The notes under the pieces are model-generated. The model was not told the DNA's origin, ran no database searches, and worked only from the letters and a program-made list of their open reading frames with translations. From Deltaproteobacteria bacterium (lineage in GTDB: Bacteria; Desulfobacterota; Desulfomonilia; UBA1062): a stretch of DNA of 5,744 bases. Below are positions 1-5,602 of the stretch, piece by piece (position 1 is the stretch's first letter; each line of letters opens with the position of its first letter). A program made the translations under genes and the position numbers. Where the stretch lies: assembly GCA_016934135.1 (NCBI GenBank), contig JAFGTK010000071.1:1-5744 (forward strand). Reading direction: 5' to 3'.

Positions 1-15
1 CCCGGTCTCAGCTAA

Positions 16-62
16 ATAGCTGATCCGCACCTGCCCCTGCACTGCGGATCAGCTATCTTTTT
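16..62 (+). terminator. Rho-independent terminator of an upstream gene
   Basis: A perfect 14-bp inverted repeat (16-29 with 43-56) encloses a 13-nt loop and is followed after one C by five T residues (58-62). The T-run lies only on the plus-strand side; on the minus strand the stem is followed by a mere three T. It therefore most likely ends a plus-strand gene lying left of the window. The upstream-most bases 9-13 (CAGCT) can also pair with 18-22 (AGCTG), a short alternative hairpin that would compete with the lower stem. Confidence 0.85.
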
Positions 63-110
63 GATCACCGCAACAACCAGCATACCTCGGTTATCACGGC
101 TTACCTATGA

Positions 111-142
111 ATTGGAGTAATGGAGTGTTGGAGTGTTGGTAA
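111..142. repeat. 8-bp-period tandem repeat (unit NNTGGAGT), copy 1
   Basis: Successive 8-base units ATTGGAGT, AATGGAGT, GTTGGAGT and a decayed GTTGGTAA follow each other without gaps. The last full unit contains TTGGAGT (128-134), which is inverted as ACTCCAA at 151-157, so the tract can fold into a 7-bp hairpin with a 16-nt loop. A related element with the same A-rich tail occurs at 4954-4977 in the other large spacer, which makes this a dispersed element and not a chance microsatellite. Confidence 0.7.
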
Positions 143-207
143 AAACGAAAACTCCAAGGTTTCCCATGTCCTGGGTTGAAACTGCTACCTGTGTCCTGAC
201 CTGTTCA

Positions 208-235
208 ACTTAAAACCTGAAACTTAAAACTTAAC
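208..235. repeat. 7-bp-period tandem repeat (unit ACTTAAA)
   Basis: Four contiguous 7-base units are visible: ACTTAAA, ACCTGAA, ACTTAAA, ACTTAAC. The tract is A/T-rich, lies wholly between genes, and is unrelated in unit to the 8-bp-period repeat about 70 bases upstream. No function is evident; slipped-strand expansion is the simplest origin. Confidence 0.6.
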
Positions 236-319
236 ACAATATATCGATCGAACCTTACACCTGTTTTTATCCTTTTCGAATTTCGCAATCTTCAAACCCT
301 ACATCCTATACCTTACTCC

Positions 320-1075
320 TCATCCCGGATAATCAGGGTTATACTGACTTATGATCACCTGACTGGTTCTGTCCATGAGTTCAGGCAGCTGGTCTGTGGT
401 ATAGCCTTTTGTCTCAATGGGCTCTCCTACGGCCACTTCAATGGTTCCCGGAGTGAATATCAAGCTCTTCTTCGGTAAAATCCTTCTTGATCCGTTCACC
501 GTGACAGGGAGGATGGGTAGCCCTTTATCCATGGCCATGACAAACCCGCCTTTCTTGAAAGGCTGTATCTTTCCGTCCATGGACCGGGTCCCCTCGGCAA
601 AGAACATGACACTGGCGCCCTCAGGGAGACGGTCCATCCCTTTGTGTATGCTGACGATTGCGCTTGCCGGATTTGAACGGTCAATAAAGATGTTCCTCGA
701 GGCATAAAGGGCATATCCGAACAGCGGCACGGATTTCAGTTCCTGTTTTATGATCCATCTGAACTGAATACCCAGACTCGTTACAAGTGCAAGGATATCG
801 TAATCCGATTGATGGTTGGAGATGATGATGTATGACCGGCCATGCTCTATCCTGTCCCTGCTTTGTATCTTTACTCTCACCCTGGTTGCCAGCAGCATGA
901 AGTGAGCCCAGAGTCTCGAAACGCTGAAGGCAAGATTGCCTGTCGAACTTAAAAGCGCAGAGACAGTTATGGGAAGAAACAACACGACAGTGGCCAGACC
1001 GGCACATACGCTGATCCAGAAAACCTTGGCCGTATTTTTGATTTTTAAGGCTGCATCCTTCATAAGATCAACCAT
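320..1075 (-). CDS. plsC: 1-acyl-sn-glycerol-3-phosphate acyltransferase (PlsC/LPLAT family)
   Basis: This 251-residue membrane-associated enzyme is expected to transfer an acyl chain to the sn-2 position of lysophosphatidic acid, giving phosphatidic acid, the precursor of all glycerophospholipids. Residues 19-42 form a hydrophobic N-terminal segment, the likely membrane anchor. Family blocks appear in order: the catalytic HX4D as H88-Q-S-D-Y-D93, the IFIDR block at 129-133, the substrate-binding EGTRS at 161-165 followed by FKKGGF (173-178), and the LPILPV block at 186-191. Length and motif spacing match bacterial PlsC. The start ATG (1073-1075) gives the full anchor; an internal ATG four codons in is equally possible because neither has a clear ribosome binding site. 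The gene is divergent from the acyl-CoA synthetase subunit gene across a 171-bp spacer and appears to be a single-gene unit. The family also includes acyltransferases of other specificity, such as ornithine-lipid enzymes, so the exact acceptor is inferred. Confidence 0.92.
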   Translation of the reverse strand: MVDLMKDAALKIKNTAKVFWISVCAGLATVVLFLPITVSALLSSTGNLAFSVSRLWAHFMLLATRVRVKIQSRDRIEHGRSYIIISNHQSDYDILALVTSLGIQFRWIIKQELKSVPLFGYALYASRNIFIDRSNPASAIVSIHKGMDRLPEGASVMFFAEGTRSMDGKIQPFKKGGFVMAMDKGLPILPVTVNGSRRILPKKSLIFTPGTIEVAVGEPIETKGYTTDQLPELMDRTSQVIISQYNPDYPG

Positions 1076-1104
1076 AACAGCTTACAATGGTGCCAGCAGA
1101 TAAA

Positions 1105-1115
1105 TTATGTCATAA
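1105..1115. promoter_or_regulatory. 11-bp perfect dyad in the acyltransferase leader
   Basis: TTATG-T-CATAA is a perfect inverted repeat with a single central base, located 30-40 bases upstream of the plsC start, in its probable leader or promoter. It resembles a small operator half-site pair but matches no specific regulator motif that I can name. It may be chance. Confidence 0.2.
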
Positions 1116-1151
1116 GAATAACCCCTTAGACTACATGGACGCAAGAAGATA

Positions 1152-1179
1152 TTTGCACAACCAGAGCGCGGACTATAAT
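1152..1179 (+). promoter_or_regulatory. Candidate sigma-70-type promoter for the acyl-CoA synthetase subunit gene
   Basis: A consensus -10 hexamer TATAAT lies at 1174-1179, with TTTGCA at 1152-1157 as a fair -35 element (16-base spacer). Transcription would begin near 1186, leaving a leader of about 60 bases before the ATG at 1247. A perfect -35-like TTGACA at 1185-1190 lies just downstream, but its nearest -10-like hexamer, TATACT (1213-1218), is 22 bases away, which is too far for a normal promoter. Confidence 0.4.
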
Positions 1180-1201
1180 TCTGCTTGACACCGCACATGG
1201 A

Positions 1202-1223
1202 TGAATGGTGTCTATACTATTCA
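1202..1223. promoter_or_regulatory. Dyad / hairpin in the leader of the acyl-CoA synthetase subunit gene
   Basis: TGAATGGT (1202-1209) pairs with ACTATTCA (1216-1223) over 8 bp with one G-U pair and a 6-nt loop. It sits between the candidate promoter and the start codon at 1247, so it could be an operator or an RNA hairpin in the leader. No T-run follows, so it is not a terminator. Confidence 0.3.
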
Positions 1224-1246
1224 TAACATTTGGAATCTGAGCAAAC

Positions 1247-2674
1247 ATGAACTCACTACATACCCATGACCGCATGAAAGGTTTCTTTTCACCCCGCCAT
1301 ATTGCCGTAATCGGGGCTTCGGAAAACAACCTCTGGTTCGGCAACATGCTTGACAATGCCCGGCGCTCGAACTTTGACGGCACAATCTATCCGGTCAACC
1401 CAAAGGCTGATGAAGTATGGGGTGTCAAGGCTTACCGGAAGATCTCAGATCTTCCCGCAGGCATCATAGACCTTGCCGTTATCATACTCAAAAGCCAGCT
1501 CGTGCTGGATGCCGTCAAGGAACTCTCTTCAGCAGGGATAAAGAATATTATCCTCTTATCGTCGGGTTATGCGGAAATCGGCGGCGAAGGTATAACCAGG
1601 CAGATGCAGCTCCAAAGGTACTGCCGGGACAACGGCATTCTGCTTATGGGACCCAACTGCCTTGGTTTTATGAACATGGCGGAGAACGTGAGCGTGTTCA
1701 CCGGCGGAGCAGTCGAAGGCAATCTCCTGGCCGGAACTATCGCTGTGGTAGGACAGAGCGGCGCCACCTCGGAGATAGTGGTGAGCAGCCTTCTTGATAA
1801 TTTCTACGGCATTTCTCTGTATGCCACCACCGGCAACGAGGCAGTGCTCACTGTAGAAGATTACATGGAATACCTTGTCCATGACGACAGGACCAGGGTG
1901 ATAGCCGGGTTCATTGAGGGCTTCAGAAATATTCCCAAGCTGAAAGAGGTGGCATACGAGGCTGCCAGAAGGCGTATCCCCATCATCGTAATCAAGGTGG
2001 GCAGGTCTGAAAAGGCGCAAAAGGCAGCCAGTTCCCACACCGGCGCCCTTGCAGGCAATGACGGAGTTCTGGACGGCTTTTTCAGACAGCACGGCATTAT
2101 ACGAGTGGATTCCATAGAAGACATGGTGGCCACGGCCGGTATATTCTCCCGCCTTGCCCTGCCCGGCGGAAAAGGCCTCGGCATATGCACCCTGTCGGGG
2201 GGATTGTGCGGTCTGTATGCGGACCTGTGTGAACTCTACGGGATATCACTGCCGTCTCTTACCGAAGCGACCATAAAAAAGCTCACTGAAGCGCTTCCCG
2301 ATTTCGCCCAGCCCGACAACCCGCTAGACGTAACCGGCTCGGGCTTCCAGACCGGCATGGACAGGATCAACAATATCCTTTTGGATGATGAGAATATCGA
2401 CCTACTGGTAACGCTCACCCTCTCCCCTAAAAACAGCGAGGACAAGCTGGCTCACGCGGTCAATGACTGGCTTGCATCACTCAAACGCGCCTCTTCAAAG
2501 CCGATAGCCCTCATCCCGTTCAAAGAGATGACGGACTACGCACGCAGCTACTTCAATGAAAACGGTCTGTATTATATCGAACAGCCCCAGACAGGGCTGA
2601 AGGCCGTCTCTCATTTCATGAAGTATGCCGAATTCATACGGAATTTCGAACAGAACCATGATGATACGGAATAA
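1247..2674 (+). CDS. CoA-binding, NDP-forming acyl-CoA synthetase alpha subunit (AcdA-like)
   Basis: This 475-residue protein has the three-domain layout of the alpha subunit of ADP-forming acyl-CoA (acetyl-CoA) synthetases, which interconvert acyl-CoA + ADP + phosphate with free acid + CoA + ATP. Domain 1 (about 12-140) is a CoA-binding Rossmann fold with VIGASEN at 21-27 and GPNCLG at 135-140. Domain 2 (about 150-300) is succinyl-CoA-ligase-like, with GQSGA at 169-173 and SSHTGALAG at 262-270, whose His264 matches the phosphohistidine that carries phosphate in this family. Domain 3 (about 305-465) contains TLSGG (315-319) and NPLDVTG (358-364). The ATP-grasp beta domains that complete the enzyme are absent both from the chain and from the window, so a partner encoded elsewhere is needed. 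The ATG at 1247 is chosen because it precedes domain 1 suitably; its ribosome binding site (GGAA at 1232-1235 or TGAG at 1239-1242) is weak, and ATG 1274 is an alternative. The acyl substrate cannot be read from the sequence. Confidence 0.88.
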   Translation: MNSLHTHDRMKGFFSPRHIAVIGASENNLWFGNMLDNARRSNFDGTIYPVNPKADEVWGVKAYRKISDLPAGIIDLAVIILKSQLVLDAVKELSSAGIKNIILLSSGYAEIGGEGITRQMQLQRYCRDNGILLMGPNCLGFMNMAENVSVFTGGAVEGNLLAGTIAVVGQSGATSEIVVSSLLDNFYGISLYATTGNEAVLTVEDYMEYLVHDDRTRVIAGFIEGFRNIPKLKEVAYEAARRRIPIIVIKVGRSEKAQKAASSHTGALAGNDGVLDGFFRQHGIIRVDSIEDMVATAGIFSRLALPGGKGLGICTLSGGLCGLYADLCELYGISLPSLTEATIKKLTEALPDFAQPDNPLDVTGSGFQTGMDRINNILLDDENIDLLVTLTLSPKNSEDKLAHAVNDWLASLKRASSKPIALIPFKEMTDYARSYFNENGLYYIEQPQTGLKAVSHFMKYAEFIRNFEQNHDDTE

Positions 2675-2699
2675 TCATCACCCCAGTTGATGCGGCATC

Positions 2700-2728
2700 T
2701 TGAATAAACATGGGATTGGCTATACAAT
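2700..2728 (+). promoter_or_regulatory. Candidate promoter of the nuclease-like gene, possibly giving leaderless mRNA
   Basis: TTGAAT (2700-2705) and TACAAT (2723-2728) are separated by 17 bases and match the sigma-70 consensus at five of six positions for the -10 and four of six for the -35. Transcription starting 6-7 bases after the -10 would begin at or beside the ATG at 2735. No purine-rich ribosome binding site lies in front of that ATG, which agrees with leaderless translation. Confidence 0.5.
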
Positions 2729-2734
2729 CTCGCC

Positions 2735-3205
2735 ATGATCTTTCGAAAAACATCCCTGCTTGTTCTGATGCTCACCCTGATCTCCAGTTCGTCATGGGCA
2801 TGGGAAGGAAAATGTGTTGCTGTAATAAGCGGCGATATCATCAAGGTCATGCATAATGGCGAAGCCGAGTATATCAGGTTATACGGCATAGACTGTCCGG
2901 ACAAGGGTCAGGCATACTGGGTGGATGCAAAGAGGTTCACCGCCAATATGGTGTCCGGGAAGAATATCGATGTCCTGCCTGTAGACAAAGACAACTACGG
3001 CAACACTGTTGCCTGGATACATGCAGGAGGCAGAAACCTGAATCATTACCTCGCAGGAACAGGCCTTGCCTGGCACGATATATTGACTGCCCCGGACAAT
3101 CCTGAACTGAAGAAGCTGCAGGCCGAGGCACGGGAGGCAAAGAGAGGATTGTGGCAGCATCCGAAACCTGTAGCGCCGTGGGTGTATCGAAAGACGAAGA
3201 AGTGA
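2735..3205 (+). CDS. Secreted thermonuclease-like (staphylococcal nuclease fold) protein with altered active site
   Basis: The 156-residue product begins with a signal peptide: a basic start (R4, K5), a hydrophobic core at 8-18 and a likely cleavage site S-W-A22 before W23. Residues 25-141 form an SNase OB-fold domain with recognisable blocks: GDIIKV (33-38), IRLYGIDCPDKGQ (47-59), DKDNYGN (84-90), LAGTGLAW (106-113) and AKRGLW (135-140). SNase-fold enzymes cleave DNA and RNA using calcium, with Arg35, Glu43 and Arg87 of the staphylococcal enzyme as catalytic residues. Here the Arg35 position is kept (R48), as are Asp40 (D53) and Asp21 (D34), but Glu43 is Asp56, Arg87 is Asn90 and Asp19 is Ser32. 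Nuclease activity is therefore uncertain. The protein should act in the periplasm or outside the cell. It follows the acyl-CoA synthetase subunit gene by 60 bases but seems to have its own promoter. The start is fixed by the signal peptide, as the next Met (M12) would cut into it. Confidence 0.88.
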   Translation: MIFRKTSLLVLMLTLISSSSWAWEGKCVAVISGDIIKVMHNGEAEYIRLYGIDCPDKGQAYWVDAKRFTANMVSGKNIDVLPVDKDNYGNTVAWIHAGGRNLNHYLAGTGLAWHDILTAPDNPELKKLQAEAREAKRGLWQHPKPVAPWVYRKTKK

Positions 3206-3222
3206 ATAAGAGTATATTCACT
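3201..3222. other. Perfect 8-bp hairpin overlapping the nuclease-like gene's stop codon
   Basis: AGTGAATA (3201-3208) pairs perfectly with TATTCACT (3215-3222) around a 6-nt loop, and the TGA stop (3203-3205) lies in the left arm. The bases after it on the plus strand are A/T-rich but contain only three consecutive T, and the minus-strand side has no T-run. It could give weak transcript-end or stability function between these convergent genes, but is not a canonical terminator. Confidence 0.4.
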
Positions 3223-3309
3223 AAATTTAAAAACGAAGATTAGAAACATCCCATATTTTATTCAAATGTCGAAAAAATAGAACCGTCTCAGATGTCCGAC
3301 TTCTGCTGA

Positions 3310-4797
3310 TTAGCCGGAAGGATGGCTTTCTCCATCGTTGTTTCTGCGGTGATCCAGAATTAGCCTTACCGCCCTTAAGAACAGGGCCACAGCCAGCCAA
3401 GAGCAGATAATGACAAAGGGTATAGCCAGCCATTGAGGCCAGAGAACGAAGAGGGCCGCAAGAGCGAGAAGAATCGCTCCGGCGCCTAACATGAGCTTCG
3501 CTTCGGCAGGCTCAAGGGTACGTCGATGGCTTATGGCTGCACCCAACACATTCCCCACCCTCATGGCCCCGACCCCTGCACGGCTTATGCTCCCCTTGGA
3601 CCTGCCAGGCAAGTGATGTCTCGGCCTGGTCCGTCTATTGACCGGGAGGGCTGCCCTGCGCCTGCCCAGTACAATCTCTGTCGACCTGGACAGGTCTTCC
3701 AGGTACATTTCCTCCATTGCACGGGAGAATGACTGATCTTCAACCGCTACATCGAGTTCGTAATTGCCGAGCCAGCTGGAGATATTAAGATTGGTAGACC
3801 CGATTCTGGCCCACTTTCCATCCACTACTGCGGTTTTTGCATGCAGCATCTGTCCGTTCCATTCAAAGATCCTCACCCCTGCTTCAAGCAGCGGCTGGTA
3901 CCCTGCCCTTGAGATTGAGCTTAAGAACGGGATGTCGGTGGTGCCCGGAACCAGGAGCCTGACATCCACCCCGTCCTGTGCGGCGGCGGCAAGGGCCTGC
4001 ACATATGGCGACATGCCAATGAAATAGGCATCTGTCAGCCAGAGCGTCTCTCTGGCGACAGAGGAGATGAGCTGGTCCAGCCGGAACAGGCCCGTGGTGT
4101 ATGGTGCGCTCGCCACGACCCGGAGGGACACATCGCCTGTAGGATGAATGGCGCTTCTGTCCGAAACCTCATCGTGAGGCAATGCAGGGCCCATGGTTGA
4201 CCAGATATCAGCAAAGGCGTGCTCTATGTCTGAAACAGCAGGCCCGGTTATCATGATGCCCGTGTCGCGCCACGGATCAATGGAACGCTCAGGGTACCCG
4301 ACCCACATCTGTCCCACGCACAACCCGGTGACAAATCCAACAGTGCCGTCAATTGCGATCATCTTGCGATGGTCCCGGTTTACCCACCCGAACGGCCTGT
4401 CCAGCCGGGGCGGGTTGAAGCAGCGGACCTCGACCCCGGCATCCTTCAGGCGCTTCCAGTAGCGCCTCGATGCAGTGCCCAGGGTTCCCAGCCAGTCATA
4501 GATAACCCTCACCTTCACCCCTTCTTCGGCCCTGGCTATCATGACATCCGCAAACTGACTCCCGATACCGTCGTCATAGATCATATAGTTCTCAAAGTGG
4601 ATACTCTTCATGGCAGATCGCATTGCATCGAGCCAGGCTGGGTAGTTTTCGTCCGCATCTTTCAGCAGCCGTACGCTGTTCCCCTCAACATGCGGTGCCC
4701 CGGCTGCCCGGGAGAAACTCTGCTCCGCCATGAGACGTACTGACGGATCCGTCTGCGGAAACAATCGCTGATTCTGTGATTTTTTCATGCCCGCCAT
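3310..4797 (-). CDS. Cardiolipin synthase / phospholipase D family protein with C-terminal membrane hairpin
   Basis: This is a two-motif PLD-superfamily enzyme of about 495 residues, expected to join phosphatidyl groups to make cardiolipin or a related phospholipid at the inner membrane. Numbering here counts from the in-frame GTG at 4800. The two HKD motifs are H144-R-K146 with D151 and H320-A-K322 with D327; the second continues with canonical GSTN (334-337), whereas the equivalent position after the first reads TGLC (158-161), with Cys161 in place of Asn. Unlike ClsA, there are no N-terminal membrane segments; an Arg-rich linker (about 379-405) leads to two hydrophobic helices at about 436-456 and 459-480 at the C-terminus. 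The layout is nearest the ClsB/ClsC-type enzymes plus an added tail. I chose ATG 4797 over GTG 4800 because the codons are adjacent and ATG is the stronger start; ATG 4788 is also possible, and none has a good ribosome binding site. The gene converges on the nuclease-like gene and diverges from the small membrane protein gene. Confidence 0.88.
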   Translation of the reverse strand: MAGMKKSQNQRLFPQTDPSVRLMAEQSFSRAAGAPHVEGNSVRLLKDADENYPAWLDAMRSAMKSIHFENYMIYDDGIGSQFADVMIARAEEGVKVRVIYDWLGTLGTASRRYWKRLKDAGVEVRCFNPPRLDRPFGWVNRDHRKMIAIDGTVGFVTGLCVGQMWVGYPERSIDPWRDTGIMITGPAVSDIEHAFADIWSTMGPALPHDEVSDRSAIHPTGDVSLRVVASAPYTTGLFRLDQLISSVARETLWLTDAYFIGMSPYVQALAAAAQDGVDVRLLVPGTTDIPFLSSISRAGYQPLLEAGVRIFEWNGQMLHAKTAVVDGKWARIGSTNLNISSWLGNYELDVAVEDQSFSRAMEEMYLEDLSRSTEIVLGRRRAALPVNRRTRPRHHLPGRSKGSISRAGVGAMRVGNVLGAAISHRRTLEPAEAKLMLGAGAILLALAALFVLWPQWLAIPFVIICSWLAVALFLRAVRLILDHRRNNDGESHPSG

Positions 4798-4917
4798 CAC
4801 TTTATCAGGGTTGATGCAAGTTAGTCCATGATTTTAATAGCTTGGTAATAAACATAGAGCCTTACTCCTTAACTTTGGCTCGAACAATGGGCAACCAGGG
4901 GGGACGTAAGCGATATT

Positions 4918-4946
4918 CAGACATTTCATCTATTCGTTTTTATAAT
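4918..4946 (+). promoter_or_regulatory. Candidate promoter of the small membrane protein gene
   Basis: A perfect -10 hexamer TATAAT (4941-4946) is preceded, after a 17-base spacer, by CAGACA (4918-4923), which matches four of six -35 consensus positions. A start near 4953 would give a leader of roughly 130 bases that includes the 8-bp-period repeat, before the strong ribosome binding site at 5071-5077. Confidence 0.45.
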
Positions 4947-4953
4947 GGAAATA

Positions 4954-4977
4954 ATTGGAGTGATGGAGGATTGGCCA
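4954..4977. repeat. 8-bp-period tandem repeat (unit NNTGGAGT), copy 2
   Basis: Three consecutive 8-base units ATTGGAGT, GATGGAGG and ATTGGCCA continue into an A-rich tail. Base for base this resembles the element at 111-142, including the tail (GTAAAAACGAAAACTCC at 139-155 against CCAAAAAAAGAAACCTC at 4975-4991). Both copies lie outside genes. This copy would be in the leader of the small membrane protein transcript. Confidence 0.6.
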
Positions 4978-5070
4978 AAAAAAGAAACCTCGGACCCTGA
5001 TCTCTCGCCGCTGATTTGTCCCTTTTCTCAAGATTTCCGGCACATGGCCGATCACAATGATATAGCCAGA

Positions 5071-5077
5071 GAGGAGG
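5071..5077 (+). promoter_or_regulatory. Strong Shine-Dalgarno site that fixes the small membrane protein start
   Basis: GAGGAGG lies 8 bases before ATG 5086 and is close to fully complementary to the 16S rRNA 3' end. It is by far the best ribosome binding site in the window. The upstream in-frame ATG at 4945 has none and overlaps the -10 element, which argues for the shorter protein. Confidence 0.8.
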
Positions 5078-5085
5078 AACAAGTA

Positions 5086-5373
5086 ATGAGAAAAATGACC
5101 TCATTCTATCAAAAGCACGGCCACCCAATCACCCTCTCCATGGATCTTACCCCGGATTTCAGATCAGGGAGCCATGCATTCCGTTATAATTCATGCCATG
5201 CATCTCATGCTGTCAAACCGGCAGGAATTCACGACCTCATGTGTGCCATTGTAGCTTTTGTGCTTGGCGTGCTTACCCTCGGTCTCTTTCTCAGCGGATT
5301 TCATGATGGGGTTCTCTTCTGGCTGAGCATATTCTTTCCTGTCAGCACAATTACCGCCCTGCTGAAAAGATAG
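5086..5373 (+). CDS. Small two-helix membrane protein of unknown function
   Basis: I do not recognise this 95-residue protein. Its first 50 residues are polar and include several His (H11, H13, H30, H38, H41, H49) and one Cys (C37). The C-terminal half is hydrophobic, with probable transmembrane helices at about 51-71 and 75-92 separated by a tight turn (GFHDG), and ends in the basic LLKR. The hairpin topology would place both ends on the same side, probably the cytoplasm. No signal peptide or catalytic motif is visible. The frame stays open upstream to ATG 4945, but that extension of 47 residues has no ribosome binding site, encodes part of an intergenic repeat and overlaps a -10 element. 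The gene diverges from the cardiolipin synthase gene. A role at the membrane is all that can be inferred. Confidence 0.65.
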   Translation: MRKMTSFYQKHGHPITLSMDLTPDFRSGSHAFRYNSCHASHAVKPAGIHDLMCAIVAFVLGVLTLGLFLSGFHDGVLFWLSIFFPVSTITALLKR

Positions 5374-5602
5374 GCACCTTCAAACAGCCCGGCAATTCTT
5401 ACCATGAGCTGAAAATCAATCCCGCTTCATCTTCAGACGAATTCGTTCATTTAAGATTTTTTCATATTACCTGCCTGAATAGCCAATAATTTTAATATAA
5501 AACATGGCACGGAGAAACTGGATTTACATACAAAAAACAGGAAACCGTACAGGCATCCCGAGATTATGATATTTGATATGAATACTTACATCTGCCCCGA
5601 AA
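5374..5602. other. A/T-rich non-coding region
   Basis: No credible gene is seen here. It contains a perfect 10-bp palindrome ACGAATTCGT (5437-5446), a T6 run (5457-5462) without a clear stem in front of it, an A/T-rich stretch around 5485-5503, and a 21-codon frame from 5504 without ribosome binding site. No confident terminator of the small membrane protein gene can be drawn. Confidence 0.5.

Larger units (their letters stand above)
63..319. other. Non-coding intergenic region with short tandem repeats
   Basis: This stretch lies between the terminator of the upstream gene and the 3' end of the minus-strand acyltransferase gene. I find no reading frame with a plausible start and ribosome binding site; the longest small frames are about 15 codons. 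It contains an 8-bp-period repeat (111-142), a 7-bp-period repeat (208-235), and pyrimidine-rich sequence near 284-320. No clear terminator for the acyltransferase gene is visible. Confidence 0.6.

Noticed and set aside
111..235. CRISPR array
   Set aside because: The repeats are 7-8 bp and contiguous, with no spacers and no cas genes.
1185..1218. Promoter made of TTGACA (1185-1190) and TATACT (1213-1218)
   Set aside because: The spacer is 22 bases, well outside the normal 15-19; the TATAAT at 1174-1179 is a better candidate.
1556..2190. Long open frames on the strand opposite the acyl-CoA synthetase subunit gene
   Set aside because: The plus-strand frame has intact domains and family motifs throughout; the antisense frames show no recognisable domain and are coding shadows.
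3526..4743. Open frames on the plus strand across the cardiolipin synthase-like gene
   Set aside because: They are antisense shadows of a gene with both HKD motifs and have no recognisable features or ribosome binding sites.
4798..4800. GTG start for the cardiolipin synthase-like gene
   Set aside because: It is directly followed in frame by ATG 4797, with no ribosome binding site favouring the GTG.
4945..5085. Longer version of the small membrane protein, starting at ATG 4945 (142 residues)
   Set aside because: The start overlaps a consensus -10 element, has no ribosome binding site, and the added residues come from an intergenic repeat; ATG 5086 has an excellent Shine-Dalgarno site.
5437..5446. 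Palindrome ACGAATTCGT as terminator or operator
   Set aside because: It has no loop, so it cannot form a good hairpin, and the T6 run is 10 bases away; a 10-bp palindrome can occur by chance.
5504..5569. 21-codon frame beginning at ATG 5504
   Set aside because: There is no ribosome binding site, it is very short, and nothing in the peptide is recognisable.
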